From: Chlamydiota bacterium
GTDB taxonomy: Bacteria > Chlamydiota > Chlamydiia > Chlamydiales > Parachlamydiaceae
Assembly (NCBI GenBank): GCA_013289325.1
Contig: JABDAE010000009.1
Coordinates: 1-45,982 of the forward strand
Direction: 5' to 3'
Length of the DNA stretch: 45,982 nucleotides
The notes under the pieces were generated by a model. The model saw only the letters and a program-made list of their open reading frames with translations, was not told the DNA's origin and did no database searches. Below are positions 27,525-34,319 of this stretch, piece by piece. The position numbers were made by a program, and so were the translations under genes. Position 1 is the stretch's first letter, and each line of letters opens with the position of its first letter.

Positions 27525-28133
27525 CTATGAGGCAAGCAGCTCTTTTACTTCTTTTTTAAGCGTCTCTTTTGCCTCAAGGTTTGTAAGACCGTCTTGATCA
27601 AAAGCTGTATAGCCATTTGGAAGCGCAAGTTGCGTTGTCACGACGATGCCTCCAATATGGGTGATGATGTGCCTTAAGTGGGCAAGGCTATTGGCTCCAC
27701 CGGATGGTCCAGGTGATGTGCTCATGATGGCAAATTTTTTCCCCTTATAGGCATCCCTTGTTCCTTGTCCATCAGATGTTCTCGTGGTCCAATCGATGGT
27801 GTTTTTTAAAACCCCAGAGATCGAGCCGTTATATTCAGGTGAGGAGATGAGGATTGCCTTTGCCTCTATCATCATCTGTTTTAAGCGTTTGGCATTTTCG
27901 GGCAGTCCTTGCGACTTTTCAAGGTCGCCATCGTAAAGGGGCATTGGGAAGTCTTTAAGGTCGATCACTTTTACTGTTGCGCCCATTTGCTTTGCAATGC
28001 TAACTGCTTCTTGCAATAGCTTTTTATTCGTAGAATCAGCGCGCAGACTGCCTGAAAGGGCAAGCACTTGTGTCTCTGCATGTAAAGTAGCAGAAAGCAG
28101 GGTAAAGGCAGATAGAAGTAAATTGCGTGTCAT
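27525..28133 (-). CDS. NADPH-dependent FMN reductase with signal peptide
   Basis: 202 residues. After a hydrophobic N-terminus (TRNLLLSAFTLLSATLHA, cleavage probably after the Ala near residue 19), the flavodoxin-like reductase begins: LALSGSLRADSTNKKLL (phosphate-binding loop), SSPEYNGSISGVLKNTIDW (typical of the NADPH-dependent FMN reductase/chromate reductase family) and SGGANSLAHLRHI. Family members are normally cytoplasmic, so the signal peptide is notable. It starts 28 bases before comM on the same strand and may be its own transcript. Start ATG at 28133. Confidence 0.85.
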   Translation of the reverse strand: MTRNLLLSAFTLLSATLHAETQVLALSGSLRADSTNKKLLQEAVSIAKQMGATVKVIDLKDFPMPLYDGDLEKSQGLPENAKRLKQMMIEAKAILISSPEYNGSISGVLKNTIDWTTRTSDGQGTRDAYKGKKFAIMSTSPGPSGGANSLAHLRHIITHIGGIVVTTQLALPNGYTAFDQDGLTNLEAKETLKKEVKELLAS

Positions 28134-28298
28134 GGGGATTTCCTTAAATTTAAGTTTAGATTAAACCGCAGTATTATCATAATTTCGGTTTAAGTAAATA
28201 ATTTTTTATAGCAAACGAGCGAAATGAAAATAGGGGGCGGCCCATAACTCGTAAACTCGGGCAAGGAAACAACAAATTTTCATCTTAATCTCGATCTT

Positions 28299-28425
28299 GA
28301 TCTTGATCTTAATCTGCTTTTCTTTTATCTATCAACTGTATCAGATTGCTTCGATGTTGAATCGGATTGATACGAGCTAACTCAAGAGACAAACGTGTGA
28401 AGTAGAGCAGATTAAGATCAAGATC
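28299..28425. repeat. Inverted repeat with GATCTT tandem units in a 318-base gap
   Basis: A perfect 20-bp inverted repeat (28299-28318, GATCTTGATCTTAATCTGCT, and its complement at 28406-28425) encloses 87 bases. The left arm is part of a short run of GATCTT/AATCTC units from about 28281. It occupies the 318-base gap between the divergent reductase and transporter genes. I see no gene in the gap and no promoter that I would assign. Confidence 0.6.
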
Positions 28426-28451
28426 ATGACTAAGATTAATGGGAGCCTGCT

Positions 28452-29087
28452 GTGGAATATGCATTAATGATGAAAGGGCTTTTAATCGGCTTTACTGTCG
28501 GAGGCGTTGGGCCAATCGATGTCCTTTGCATTCATAAAACTATGTTGCATGGACGCATTGTTGGATTTATGACAGGTCTTGGAGCTAGTATCGGCGAGGT
28601 TATTTACGGTCTTGTGGCAGCATTTGGCCTCTTTATGACGATTGATAGTCTTGCCGAGAGCTTTTTTCTGATTCAATGGCTTGGAGGTGTTTTACTTCTT
28701 ATGATCGGCTTTAAGATGTTGATCAGTAAGACGAAAGAGACTTTAGATCACAAACATAAAGATATCGTTCAGCATAAACATCTATTTAAAAATTTTGTCA
28801 CTACCCTTTTTTTGACAATTGCAAGTCCTACGACTATTTTTACCTATATAGCTCTTTTTACAGCGCTTGATTTTTATGTCGATAATCTTTTGGCGGTAAA
28901 TATTTCTTCAATGCTGGTGTTTCTTTTCAGTATATTTGCCGGCTCATTATGTTGGTGGCTTGCATTGATAGAAGGGACTTGTTTTTTTACAAAGAGATGC
29001 ACAAAACCGCCTCTTCGCTTTGTTAGCATCTGTGGCGGAATAATCTGCTGCGCATTTGGCGCCCTTGCTCTATTAAGTCTATTATAA
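28452..29087 (+). CDS. LysE/RhtB-family amino-acid exporter
   Basis: 211 residues with five to six membrane segments and the family signature GRIVGFMTGLGASIGEVIYG in the first 50 residues. LysE-type proteins export amino acids or related metabolites. The start is the GTG at 28452, 6 bases after a GGGAG ribosome binding site (28441-28445); the ATG at 28467 is too far from it. The middle contains a His/Lys-rich loop (residues about 85-105: DHKHKDIVQHKHLF), long for this family. It appears to be monocistronic. Confidence 0.82.
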   Translation: MEYALMMKGLLIGFTVGGVGPIDVLCIHKTMLHGRIVGFMTGLGASIGEVIYGLVAAFGLFMTIDSLAESFFLIQWLGGVLLLMIGFKMLISKTKETLDHKHKDIVQHKHLFKNFVTTLFLTIASPTTIFTYIALFTALDFYVDNLLAVNISSMLVFLFSIFAGSLCWWLALIEGTCFFTKRCTKPPLRFVSICGGIICCAFGALALLSLL

Positions 29088-29132
29088 CTCCTCAGGACAA
29101 AGCAAAGGCAAAGGGTGAATTATGCAAGAGGT

Positions 29133-29759
29133 TTAATGGATCTGTTCTTCTATTGGACAGTCATTTTGGATGTGAATCAGTTCTGACCACATCTGGTGGC
29201 GCCACTCTTCAAGGGCAATTCCATCGCCATAAAGATCGACTTTGTAGGTTAAGATCCCTTTTGCGGCCACATATTCCTCATTTAGCAACGAATAGATATA
29301 GTAATCTTTGCGCTGTTTCACCGGATACTCAAGGTAAATTTCCTCTCGATTGCGATGGTGCACTGTGATTTTAAGATGCAAGTCTTGGATTTGCATGAAA
29401 TGGTGAGGGAGAGACCACCCGATGATCACCCTTTGACCAATTGGAGGATTGTCCAAAAGGGGATCGGGCGTTTTAATGACAAAGCTTGCTAGGCTCTCTT
29501 CATTGACGTAATCTGTGTGGACAAAAAGAAGAGAGTCGCAACAACTGCTTAACAGAAGAAGTGCTATGCAAGCTTTAAGTCTCAATATCATCCTAGAAAC
29601 GGCAGTTGGAGACGCTAACTTGACACAATCTCTTGAACCAGAATCATTTGCAATGGGGTGGTCCTTCACCATTTGGGAATGTCCCACCCCATTGCAAAGT
29701 GATTCTAATTCAAGATCTTGCGCCAATTTAGCATCTCGAACTGCCGTTTCTAGGATCAT
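29133..29759 (-). CDS. Lipoprotein whose start was split by a palindromic element
   Basis: The natural product starts at the ATG 29591-29589: about 152 residues beginning MILRLKACIALLLLSSCC, a lipoprotein signal with the lipid-modified Cys17. The rest (VIIGWSLPHHF, YYIYSLLNEEYVAAKGILTYKVDLYGDGIALEEW) is a secreted domain I do not recognise. A palindromic element sits directly in front. The duplicated ATGAT carries a second ATG at 29759-29757, in frame through the element, so a 208-residue product with 56 extra residues before the signal is possible. That form would hide the lipobox. The upstream stop is overlapped by this first ATG as ATGA. Confidence 0.72.
   Translation of the reverse strand: MILETAVRDAKLAQDLELESLCNGVGHSQMVKDHPIANDSGSRDCVKLASPTAVSRMILRLKACIALLLLSSCCDSLLFVHTDYVNEESLASFVIKTPDPLLDNPPIGQRVIIGWSLPHHFMQIQDLHLKITVHHRNREEIYLEYPVKQRKDYYIYSLLNEEYVAAKGILTYKVDLYGDGIALEEWRHQMWSELIHIQNDCPIEEQIH
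29592..29754 (-). repeat. Palindromic element at 29592 (163 bp, duplication ATCAT)
   Basis: Ends CCTAGAAACGGCAGTTGGAG and reverse CCTAGAAACGGCAGTTCGAG; core stem GCAATGGGGTGG, loop ACATTCCCAAATGGTGAAGG on the minus strand. ATCAT stands at 29587-29591 and 29755-29759. Minus orientation, end A to the right. The element and duplication total 168 bp, 56 codons. Read on the minus strand it is open and encodes ETAVRDAKLAQDLELESL and a similar tail. Confidence 0.92.
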
Positions 29760-30592
29760 TTATCAAAAGGCATTGTGAGAGCTCCAAATGAGTAGCCCGC
29801 AGCTTTTTCTATCAAAGGATGAAAACTAGATGTATAAAGGCCCATCGCATTGGATATTGGGTAAATTGCCCGCACAGCCTCTTGCATATCAGGAGTAAAC
29901 GCGTCTTTCAAGGCTTCTTGAAATGGAATGTAAGCATCGTCTTTAACCGCCATTTCTAAATCTGCCATGCCTAACTTTGTTATTCCTCGATTAATCGCCC
30001 CTGAGTCGAAAAGGAGATACAGCTTTTGCAATTTTTCTTTGTCAAGCGCCTCTGCTATACCCTTCATTGAGCTTAAATCTTTAAACCTAGATCCGGCAGT
30101 TGGAGACGGCAACTTAACGCAATCTCTTGAACCAGAATCATTTGCAATGGGGTGGTCCTTCACCATTTGGGAATGTCCCACCCCATTGCAAAGTGATTCT
30201 AACTCAAGATCTTGCATTAATTTGCCATCTCGAACTGCCGGATCTAGGTTAAAGCAAACAATTGGTGTAATGCTTTCTGCAAGCGCGCAATTGATCTTAT
30301 CAATATCTGGTGGAATTAAAGCAAAATGGGCTTTTGCCTCTGCTAGCATCTTCCCTGCTATGTCTTTGCTAAATCCAGTTAAGCTTAACATCTGGTTTGC
30401 CCCGATGATGACGGACGGCTCTTGCTGGAATTCTTTTCTTAATAAGGAGATTTGCGAGAAAGGGGCGGCAAACCACTTTGGAATCTTTGCAAACGCCTCA
30501 TGTTCCATGAGGCATTTGATCATCCTTATGGACACATCAAGTGGATGGTTTCCCGTTAATGTCGACAGAATAAAAAATTGAGTATCGCTCAT
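29756..30592 (-). CDS. Possible triosephosphate-isomerase-like protein carrying an in-frame element
   Basis: 278 residues, of which about 115-170 come from a palindromic element. Without it the sequence joins smoothly as TPIVCF-KDLSSMKGIAEAL. The N-terminal part has faint TIM-barrel-isomerase likeness (FAAPFSQIS, SVIIGANQMLSLTGFS, ITPIVCF), but the catalytic HSERR motif and active-site Lys are not seen, so it is not a working triosephosphate isomerase. It could be a degenerate paralogue or another fold; the assignment is weak. The frame remains open over the whole length, so it may make a protein with a 56-residue insert. Stop overlaps the lipoprotein start. Confidence 0.45.
   Translation of the reverse strand: MSDTQFFILSTLTGNHPLDVSIRMIKCLMEHEAFAKIPKWFAAPFSQISLLRKEFQQEPSVIIGANQMLSLTGFSKDIAGKMLAEAKAHFALIPPDIDKINCALAESITPIVCFNLDPAVRDGKLMQDLELESLCNGVGHSQMVKDHPIANDSGSRDCVKLPSPTAGSRFKDLSSMKGIAEALDKEKLQKLYLLFDSGAINRGITKLGMADLEMAVKDDAYIPFQEALKDAFTPDMQEAVRAIYPISNAMGLYTSSFHPLIEKAAGYSFGALTMPFDK
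30086..30248 (-). repeat. Palindromic element at 30086, in frame inside a gene (163 bp, duplication TTAAA)
   Basis: Ends CCTAGATCCGGCAGTTGGAG and the reverse-strand CCTAGATCCGGCAGTTCGAG: the two ends share the change AAAC to TCCG, so both arms changed together. TTAAA flanks it on both sides (30081-30085, 30249-30253). Read on the minus strand it adds 56 codons without a stop (from DPAVRDGKLMQDLELESL). Core stem GCAATGGGGTGG, usual loop. Confidence 0.93.
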
Positions 30593-30670
30593 TTTACCAT
30601 TTAATGGTTGACTTTTCTATGAGAATATGAAATTCTGCCTTTCAAAGCAAATAACCTTTTATATATTTTT

Positions 30671-31654
30671 ATGACAAATAAATTATTGACAGTTGGCGTT
30701 GATCTTGGGGGCACTAAGATTGCGTTTGGTGCTCTTGATCAAGAAGGCACACTATATCACCAAGAAATTATTAAGACGCGCGTAAGTGATGGACCCCTTG
30801 CCATCGTCGCAGATGTTATCGCTGCGGTTAACCGCATTAAAGAAAAAGAGCCGTCTTGCCAATTTTTAGGTGTCGGCATTGGGATGGCTGGGCAGATCGA
30901 AAAGCAAACGGGAGCGGTCTTTTTTTCGACTAATCTGGGATGGCAAAATTTCCCCTTGCAAGAGATGGTCGCAAAAGAGATGCAGCTACCGGTTTACGTG
31001 TTAAATGATGTGCGTGCCGCGGCCTTTGGAGAGTGGGTAGTCGGGGCAGGCAAAGGATCCAAAGATATTCTCTGCGTTTTTGTCGGAACGGGAATTGGAG
31101 GGGGAGTAGTCAGCGATTCGATGCTACTTGAAGGGGATACGAATGCAGCTGCTGAAATTGGGCACTTTACGATCGATTTACAAGGACCCAAGTGCACATG
31201 TGGCAATACTGGGTGTTTTGAAGCGTTTGCAGGAGGCTGGGCCATTGCAAAAAGAGCCAAAGAATTGATCAGGCAAAACATGTCAGATGGGCAAGACATT
31301 CTAAAACTAGTCGATGGCAAGGTTGATGCACTCACGACTAAGCATGTATTTGAAGCATATCGATGTGGGGCAGCCTTAGCCAAACAAGTTGTAGAAGAGC
31401 TGACTCTTGCCTTAATTGCGGGAACTTCAGGTCTTGTAAATATCTTCAATCCCGAAAGGCTTATTTTAGGGGGCAGCATTTGTGTGGGAAATTCAGAACT
31501 TATAGAAGCTGTTCATCAGGGAGTGCTGAAGAAATCCCTAAAAATATCGACGAGAAACTTAAAAATAATGGCCGCAAGCTTAGGCAATTCAGCTGGAGTA
31601 ATTGGTGCCGCAATGTATGCCAAAAAAAAAATAGAAGAGGGCAATAAAAGATGA
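30671..31654 (+). CDS. ROK-family glucokinase
   Basis: 327 residues. The ROK layout is clear: VGVDLGGTKIAFGALD (phosphate loop), VYVLNDVRAAAFGE with the catalytic Asp, and the zinc-binding CTCGNTGCFEAFAGG with GHFTID before it. Most family members phosphorylate glucose or N-acetylated amino sugars; glucose is the commonest. The following HAD gene overlaps it by 4 bp (ATGA), so the two are coupled. It is a bacterial-type enzyme acting in the cytoplasm. Confidence 0.9.
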   Translation: MTNKLLTVGVDLGGTKIAFGALDQEGTLYHQEIIKTRVSDGPLAIVADVIAAVNRIKEKEPSCQFLGVGIGMAGQIEKQTGAVFFSTNLGWQNFPLQEMVAKEMQLPVYVLNDVRAAAFGEWVVGAGKGSKDILCVFVGTGIGGGVVSDSMLLEGDTNAAAEIGHFTIDLQGPKCTCGNTGCFEAFAGGWAIAKRAKELIRQNMSDGQDILKLVDGKVDALTTKHVFEAYRCGAALAKQVVEELTLALIAGTSGLVNIFNPERLILGGSICVGNSELIEAVHQGVLKKSLKISTRNLKIMAASLGNSAGVIGAAMYAKKKIEEGNKR

Positions 31655-32262
31655 AAAAACAAGCGATCACCACACTCTTTTGCGATATTGGTGGAGTTAT
31701 TTTAACGAACGGCTGGGATCGCGGGAGCAGAAAGAAGGCCGCATTGCAATTTGGCTTTGATTTAGAAGAATTTAACTCGCGCCATAGTATGATGTTTAGC
31801 GATTATGAAGTTGGCAATATTACATTAGATGAATATCTAAAGTTTGCAGTTTTTTTTCAACCCAGGTCCTTTTCTTTAGAGGCGTTTAAGGCGTTTGTAT
31901 TTGAGCAGTCTCAAGCTTATCCCGAGATGCTTGAGTGGGTGAAAAAGATAAAAGCAGATCATGGGCTAAAAGTCGTGATGCTTAGCAACGAAGGTAAAGA
32001 GATTACCGAGCACCGAATGAAGTCATTTCAACTCAATGAAATCGGCGATTTTTTCGTCGTCTCTTGTTTTATCGGTGTGCGAAAGCCGGCAAGACGTATT
32101 TTTGACATGGCACTTGAACTTTGCCAAGTGATGCCAAATCAGGTCGTGTATTTAGATGATCGGCAACTGTTTGTCGATATTGGCAATGATATGGGCATGC
32201 ATGCGATTTGCCATAAAGATCTCAGCTCAACTAAACTCGAATTTGATATAATAATAAAATAA
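31651..32262 (+). CDS. HAD-superfamily phosphatase (YihX-like)
   Basis: 203 residues. CDIGGVILTNGWDRGSR (motif I with the DxG variant typical of YihX / epoxide-hydrolase-like HADs), VMLSNEG (motif II), GVRKPARRIFDMAL (motif III lysine) and VYLDDRQLFVDIG (motif IV). YihX removes phosphate from alpha-glucose 1-phosphate; here, next to a sugar kinase, a phosphorylated sugar is a fair guess. Translation is coupled with the ROK kinase. Confidence 0.85.
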   Translation: MKKQAITTLFCDIGGVILTNGWDRGSRKKAALQFGFDLEEFNSRHSMMFSDYEVGNITLDEYLKFAVFFQPRSFSLEAFKAFVFEQSQAYPEMLEWVKKIKADHGLKVVMLSNEGKEITEHRMKSFQLNEIGDFFVVSCFIGVRKPARRIFDMALELCQVMPNQVVYLDDRQLFVDIGNDMGMHAICHKDLSSTKLEFDIIIK

Positions 32263-32276
32263 TATCATTTTTTTGC

Positions 32277-32305
32277 TTGATTTAAATGTTTGTTTAGTTT
32301 ATAAT
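32277..32305 (+). promoter_or_regulatory. Strong predicted promoter
   Basis: TTGATT (32277-32282) and a consensus TATAAT (32300-32305) are 17 bp apart. Transcription would begin about 25 bases ahead of the ATG at 32338, which has AAAGGTAGG as ribosome binding site. This is the best-looking promoter in the window. Confidence 0.6.
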
Positions 32306-32337
32306 TACGCTTTCTTTATCTGAAAGGTAGGTGCGAT

Positions 32338-33543
32338 ATGGCAGTTAAATTTATTGAAAGATTCAATCTTGGATTTCATCAAGGGTTTCAAGATGTGATG
32401 GGAAGGCTGCCTTCTAAAGAGAGTTTAAGAAGGCATTTACCAGATAGCCCAAGGGCAGCTGCAAAAGCTGCAGCAAGAGAAGCATTAGAGCGTTTTTCTC
32501 CTACATCATTTTTAAACGTAATGCGTCGCAGGTCAAACCCTGATTGCACTCAGGTTGTCAATAATCCCCATTTTCAAACGGTGCAAGCTGCAAGAGATCA
32601 AACCGATGCTGCCACACAAGCGTGTGCTAAAATTATCTTTAAAAAAGTTGAGTTGACAAAGGATAGAGGCATATTAGATCAAATGCACCGAAAAGACTTA
32701 AGGGGTTCCATTGCGTTAACTGAAGATCGCCGCCATGTAGGCTGGCTGCATAAGCTCATCTATGGCTTTGAATGGGCCAATGCTTTTTGTACGAAGAAAA
32801 GCCGCGAGAAAGTGAATTTATGCCATGGGGAAGTGATTTTAGGGATCAATGATGGAGCTGTAAAACCTGAAAAAAAAGGGGAGCTACTACTTGCGCACGT
32901 TGTCTTTAATGGATTAAAGACCACTTCTGAAAACCATCAAAAAGACAACGTCATCACATCGATACACGTCTATTGCCCTGTTGATATTAGAATACAAGCT
33001 CTTTTTGCCAAACACGCCGAACAAACGGCCGTTGATTTTAGACAAATTAAACTCGATAGGAATTCAAAAGAGTTCAAAAAATGGGTGAAAAAGGAAGTTG
33101 CGCAATTTTCTTATAAGGCAATCCTTGCAAGTATTTTTCATCGCCAAGTCGAAAAGCCCTACGCCAAGTACCAGTGGCAAGCAGCGCTTGCCGCAGCAGA
33201 TCTTCTTAAAGGTGACAAATTTAGAGATGGGAAGGGTGCTGTTTTATCTCATTTTTGCACAGGCTATTTGACACTTCTGATGCAAGGGACAGCACTAGTA
33301 GCTGCCTTAAGTGAGGAAGAAAAAGGAGCTTTTGCAGGGCAATCAAGAGAAAGGATTGCAAAGGATCTTTTCGACAGGATGAGAAACCAGGACAATCCCC
33401 TTGATAGAGTAAGCGCTACATATAAAGACAACGCATTCATGCGATTTGATGCCAATTATACAATGTCCTACTTTCTCGGGGAAACATTGGATATGGCCTC
33501 AGTTCCCGCTGGACAACCCGCTCAAAGCTGGCTTCCCGTATAG
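32338..33543 (+). CDS. Unknown protein with a possible papain-like fold
   Basis: 401 residues with no close family that I recognise. Two spots suggest a circularly permuted NlpC/P60 (YiiX/LRAT-like) peptidase: LCHGEVILGINDG with His163 early, and VLSHFCTGYLTLLMQ with Cys307 late, the same order of His then Cys as in that family. The N-terminal 90 residues are basic and Ser/Ala-rich, which would fit a type III secretion leader, and there is no Sec signal. Its own strong promoter stands at 32277-32305. These points together make it a candidate secreted protein, but it might simply be a chlamydial orphan. Confidence 0.6.
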   Translation: MAVKFIERFNLGFHQGFQDVMGRLPSKESLRRHLPDSPRAAAKAAAREALERFSPTSFLNVMRRRSNPDCTQVVNNPHFQTVQAARDQTDAATQACAKIIFKKVELTKDRGILDQMHRKDLRGSIALTEDRRHVGWLHKLIYGFEWANAFCTKKSREKVNLCHGEVILGINDGAVKPEKKGELLLAHVVFNGLKTTSENHQKDNVITSIHVYCPVDIRIQALFAKHAEQTAVDFRQIKLDRNSKEFKKWVKKEVAQFSYKAILASIFHRQVEKPYAKYQWQAALAAADLLKGDKFRDGKGAVLSHFCTGYLTLLMQGTALVAALSEEEKGAFAGQSRERIAKDLFDRMRNQDNPLDRVSATYKDNAFMRFDANYTMSYFLGETLDMASVPAGQPAQSWLPV

Positions 33544-33607
33544 GCCGGGAGTTAAGCCTTAAGAGGGATGGGAAGGATCTCCCATCCGACTCCATGGCTG
33601 CTTTTAT

Positions 33608-33770
33608 CCTAGAAACGGCAGTTCGAGATGCTAAATTGGCGCAAAATCTTGAATTAGAATCACTTTGCAGTGGGGCGGGACATTCCCGATTGGTGAAGGA
33701 CCGCCCCACTGCAAATGATTCTGGTTCAAGAGATTGTGTCAAGTTAGCGTCTCCAACTGCCGTTTTTAGG
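33608..33770 (+). repeat. Palindromic element at 33608 (163 bp, duplication TTTAT)
   Basis: Plus orientation, end A left. Core stem GCAGTGGGGCGG; loop ACATTCCCGATTGGTGAAGG, the only copy with CGAT at this place. TTTAT at 33603-33607 and 33771-33775. The right-hand duplication covers the stop codon (complement of TTA, 33772-33774) of the exported protein gene. Confidence 0.93.
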
Positions 33771-33771
33771 T

Positions 33772-34041
33772 TTATGCTGAAGGAGGAGCTTCTTCATCAT
33801 CTTCTGTGGTCTTAGCTAAAGCGACTACTTTGCCCATAGCCTTGTCATCCACGGCCTTTTGCACAGTTGGATCTGCTTTTTTATCCATTGTTTTGTCAAC
33901 GGGGGCTCCGGCGTCATCGATCACCACATCCGTTGCAGGTTTTGCAACTGTACTGTCAGAAACCGCACCTGTAAGATGAGGCATGAAGGATAGCCCTAAA
34001 AGTAGAGCTGAAGATAATAGGAATGTTTGTAGTTTTTTCAT
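33772..34041 (-). CDS. Small exported protein
   Basis: 89 residues starting MKKLQTFLLSSALLLGLSFM, a Sec signal peptide with cleavage near residue 26 (TGA-VSD). The mature 63 residues are hydrophilic, rich in Asp, Lys and Ala, with no cysteines, and end DDEEAPPSA. No function is seen. It is bracketed by palindromic elements on both sides (33608-33770 and 34155-34318); the first overlaps its stop through the 5-bp duplication. Confidence 0.7.
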   Translation of the reverse strand: MKKLQTFLLSSALLLGLSFMPHLTGAVSDSTVAKPATDVVIDDAGAPVDKTMDKKADPTVQKAVDDKAMGKVVALAKTTEDDEEAPPSA

Positions 34042-34154
34042 AATTAGTTCCTCTTGTTTATTGTTATTAATAATAACTATCGTGCTGCGGTATTAACACA
34101 ACACTCTATTCTCATTTAATCATTAATGCAATTATTTGTAAACTAATTATTTAA

Positions 34155-34318
34155 CCTAGAAACGGCAGTTCGAGATGCTAAATTGGCACAAGATTCTGAA
34201 CTGCAGTCACATTTTGATGGGGTGGGACATTCCCAAATGGTGAAGGACCACCCCATCAAAATGTGACTGCAGTTCAGAATCTTGTGCCAATTTAGCGTCT
34301 CCAACTGCCGTTTTTAGG
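34155..34318 (+). repeat. Palindromic element at 34155, perfect long stem (164 bp, duplication TTTAA)
   Basis: Plus orientation. Its inner arms are different from the others (TTCTGAACTGCAGTCACATT and the core GATGGGGTGG) but remain complementary over 35 bp up to the loop ACATTCCCAAATGGTGAAGG. This copy contains a stop in the usual frame. TTTAA at 34150-34154 and 34319-34323; the right one covers the stop codon of the kinase-like gene (34320-34322). Confidence 0.93.
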
Positions 34319-34319
34319 T

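Noticed and set aside
28281-28430. CRISPR array
   Set aside because: The GATCTT units are tandem and short without regular spacers.
29756-30592. Active triosephosphate isomerase
   Set aside because: Catalytic HSERR and active-site lysine are not found; only a vague likeness remains.
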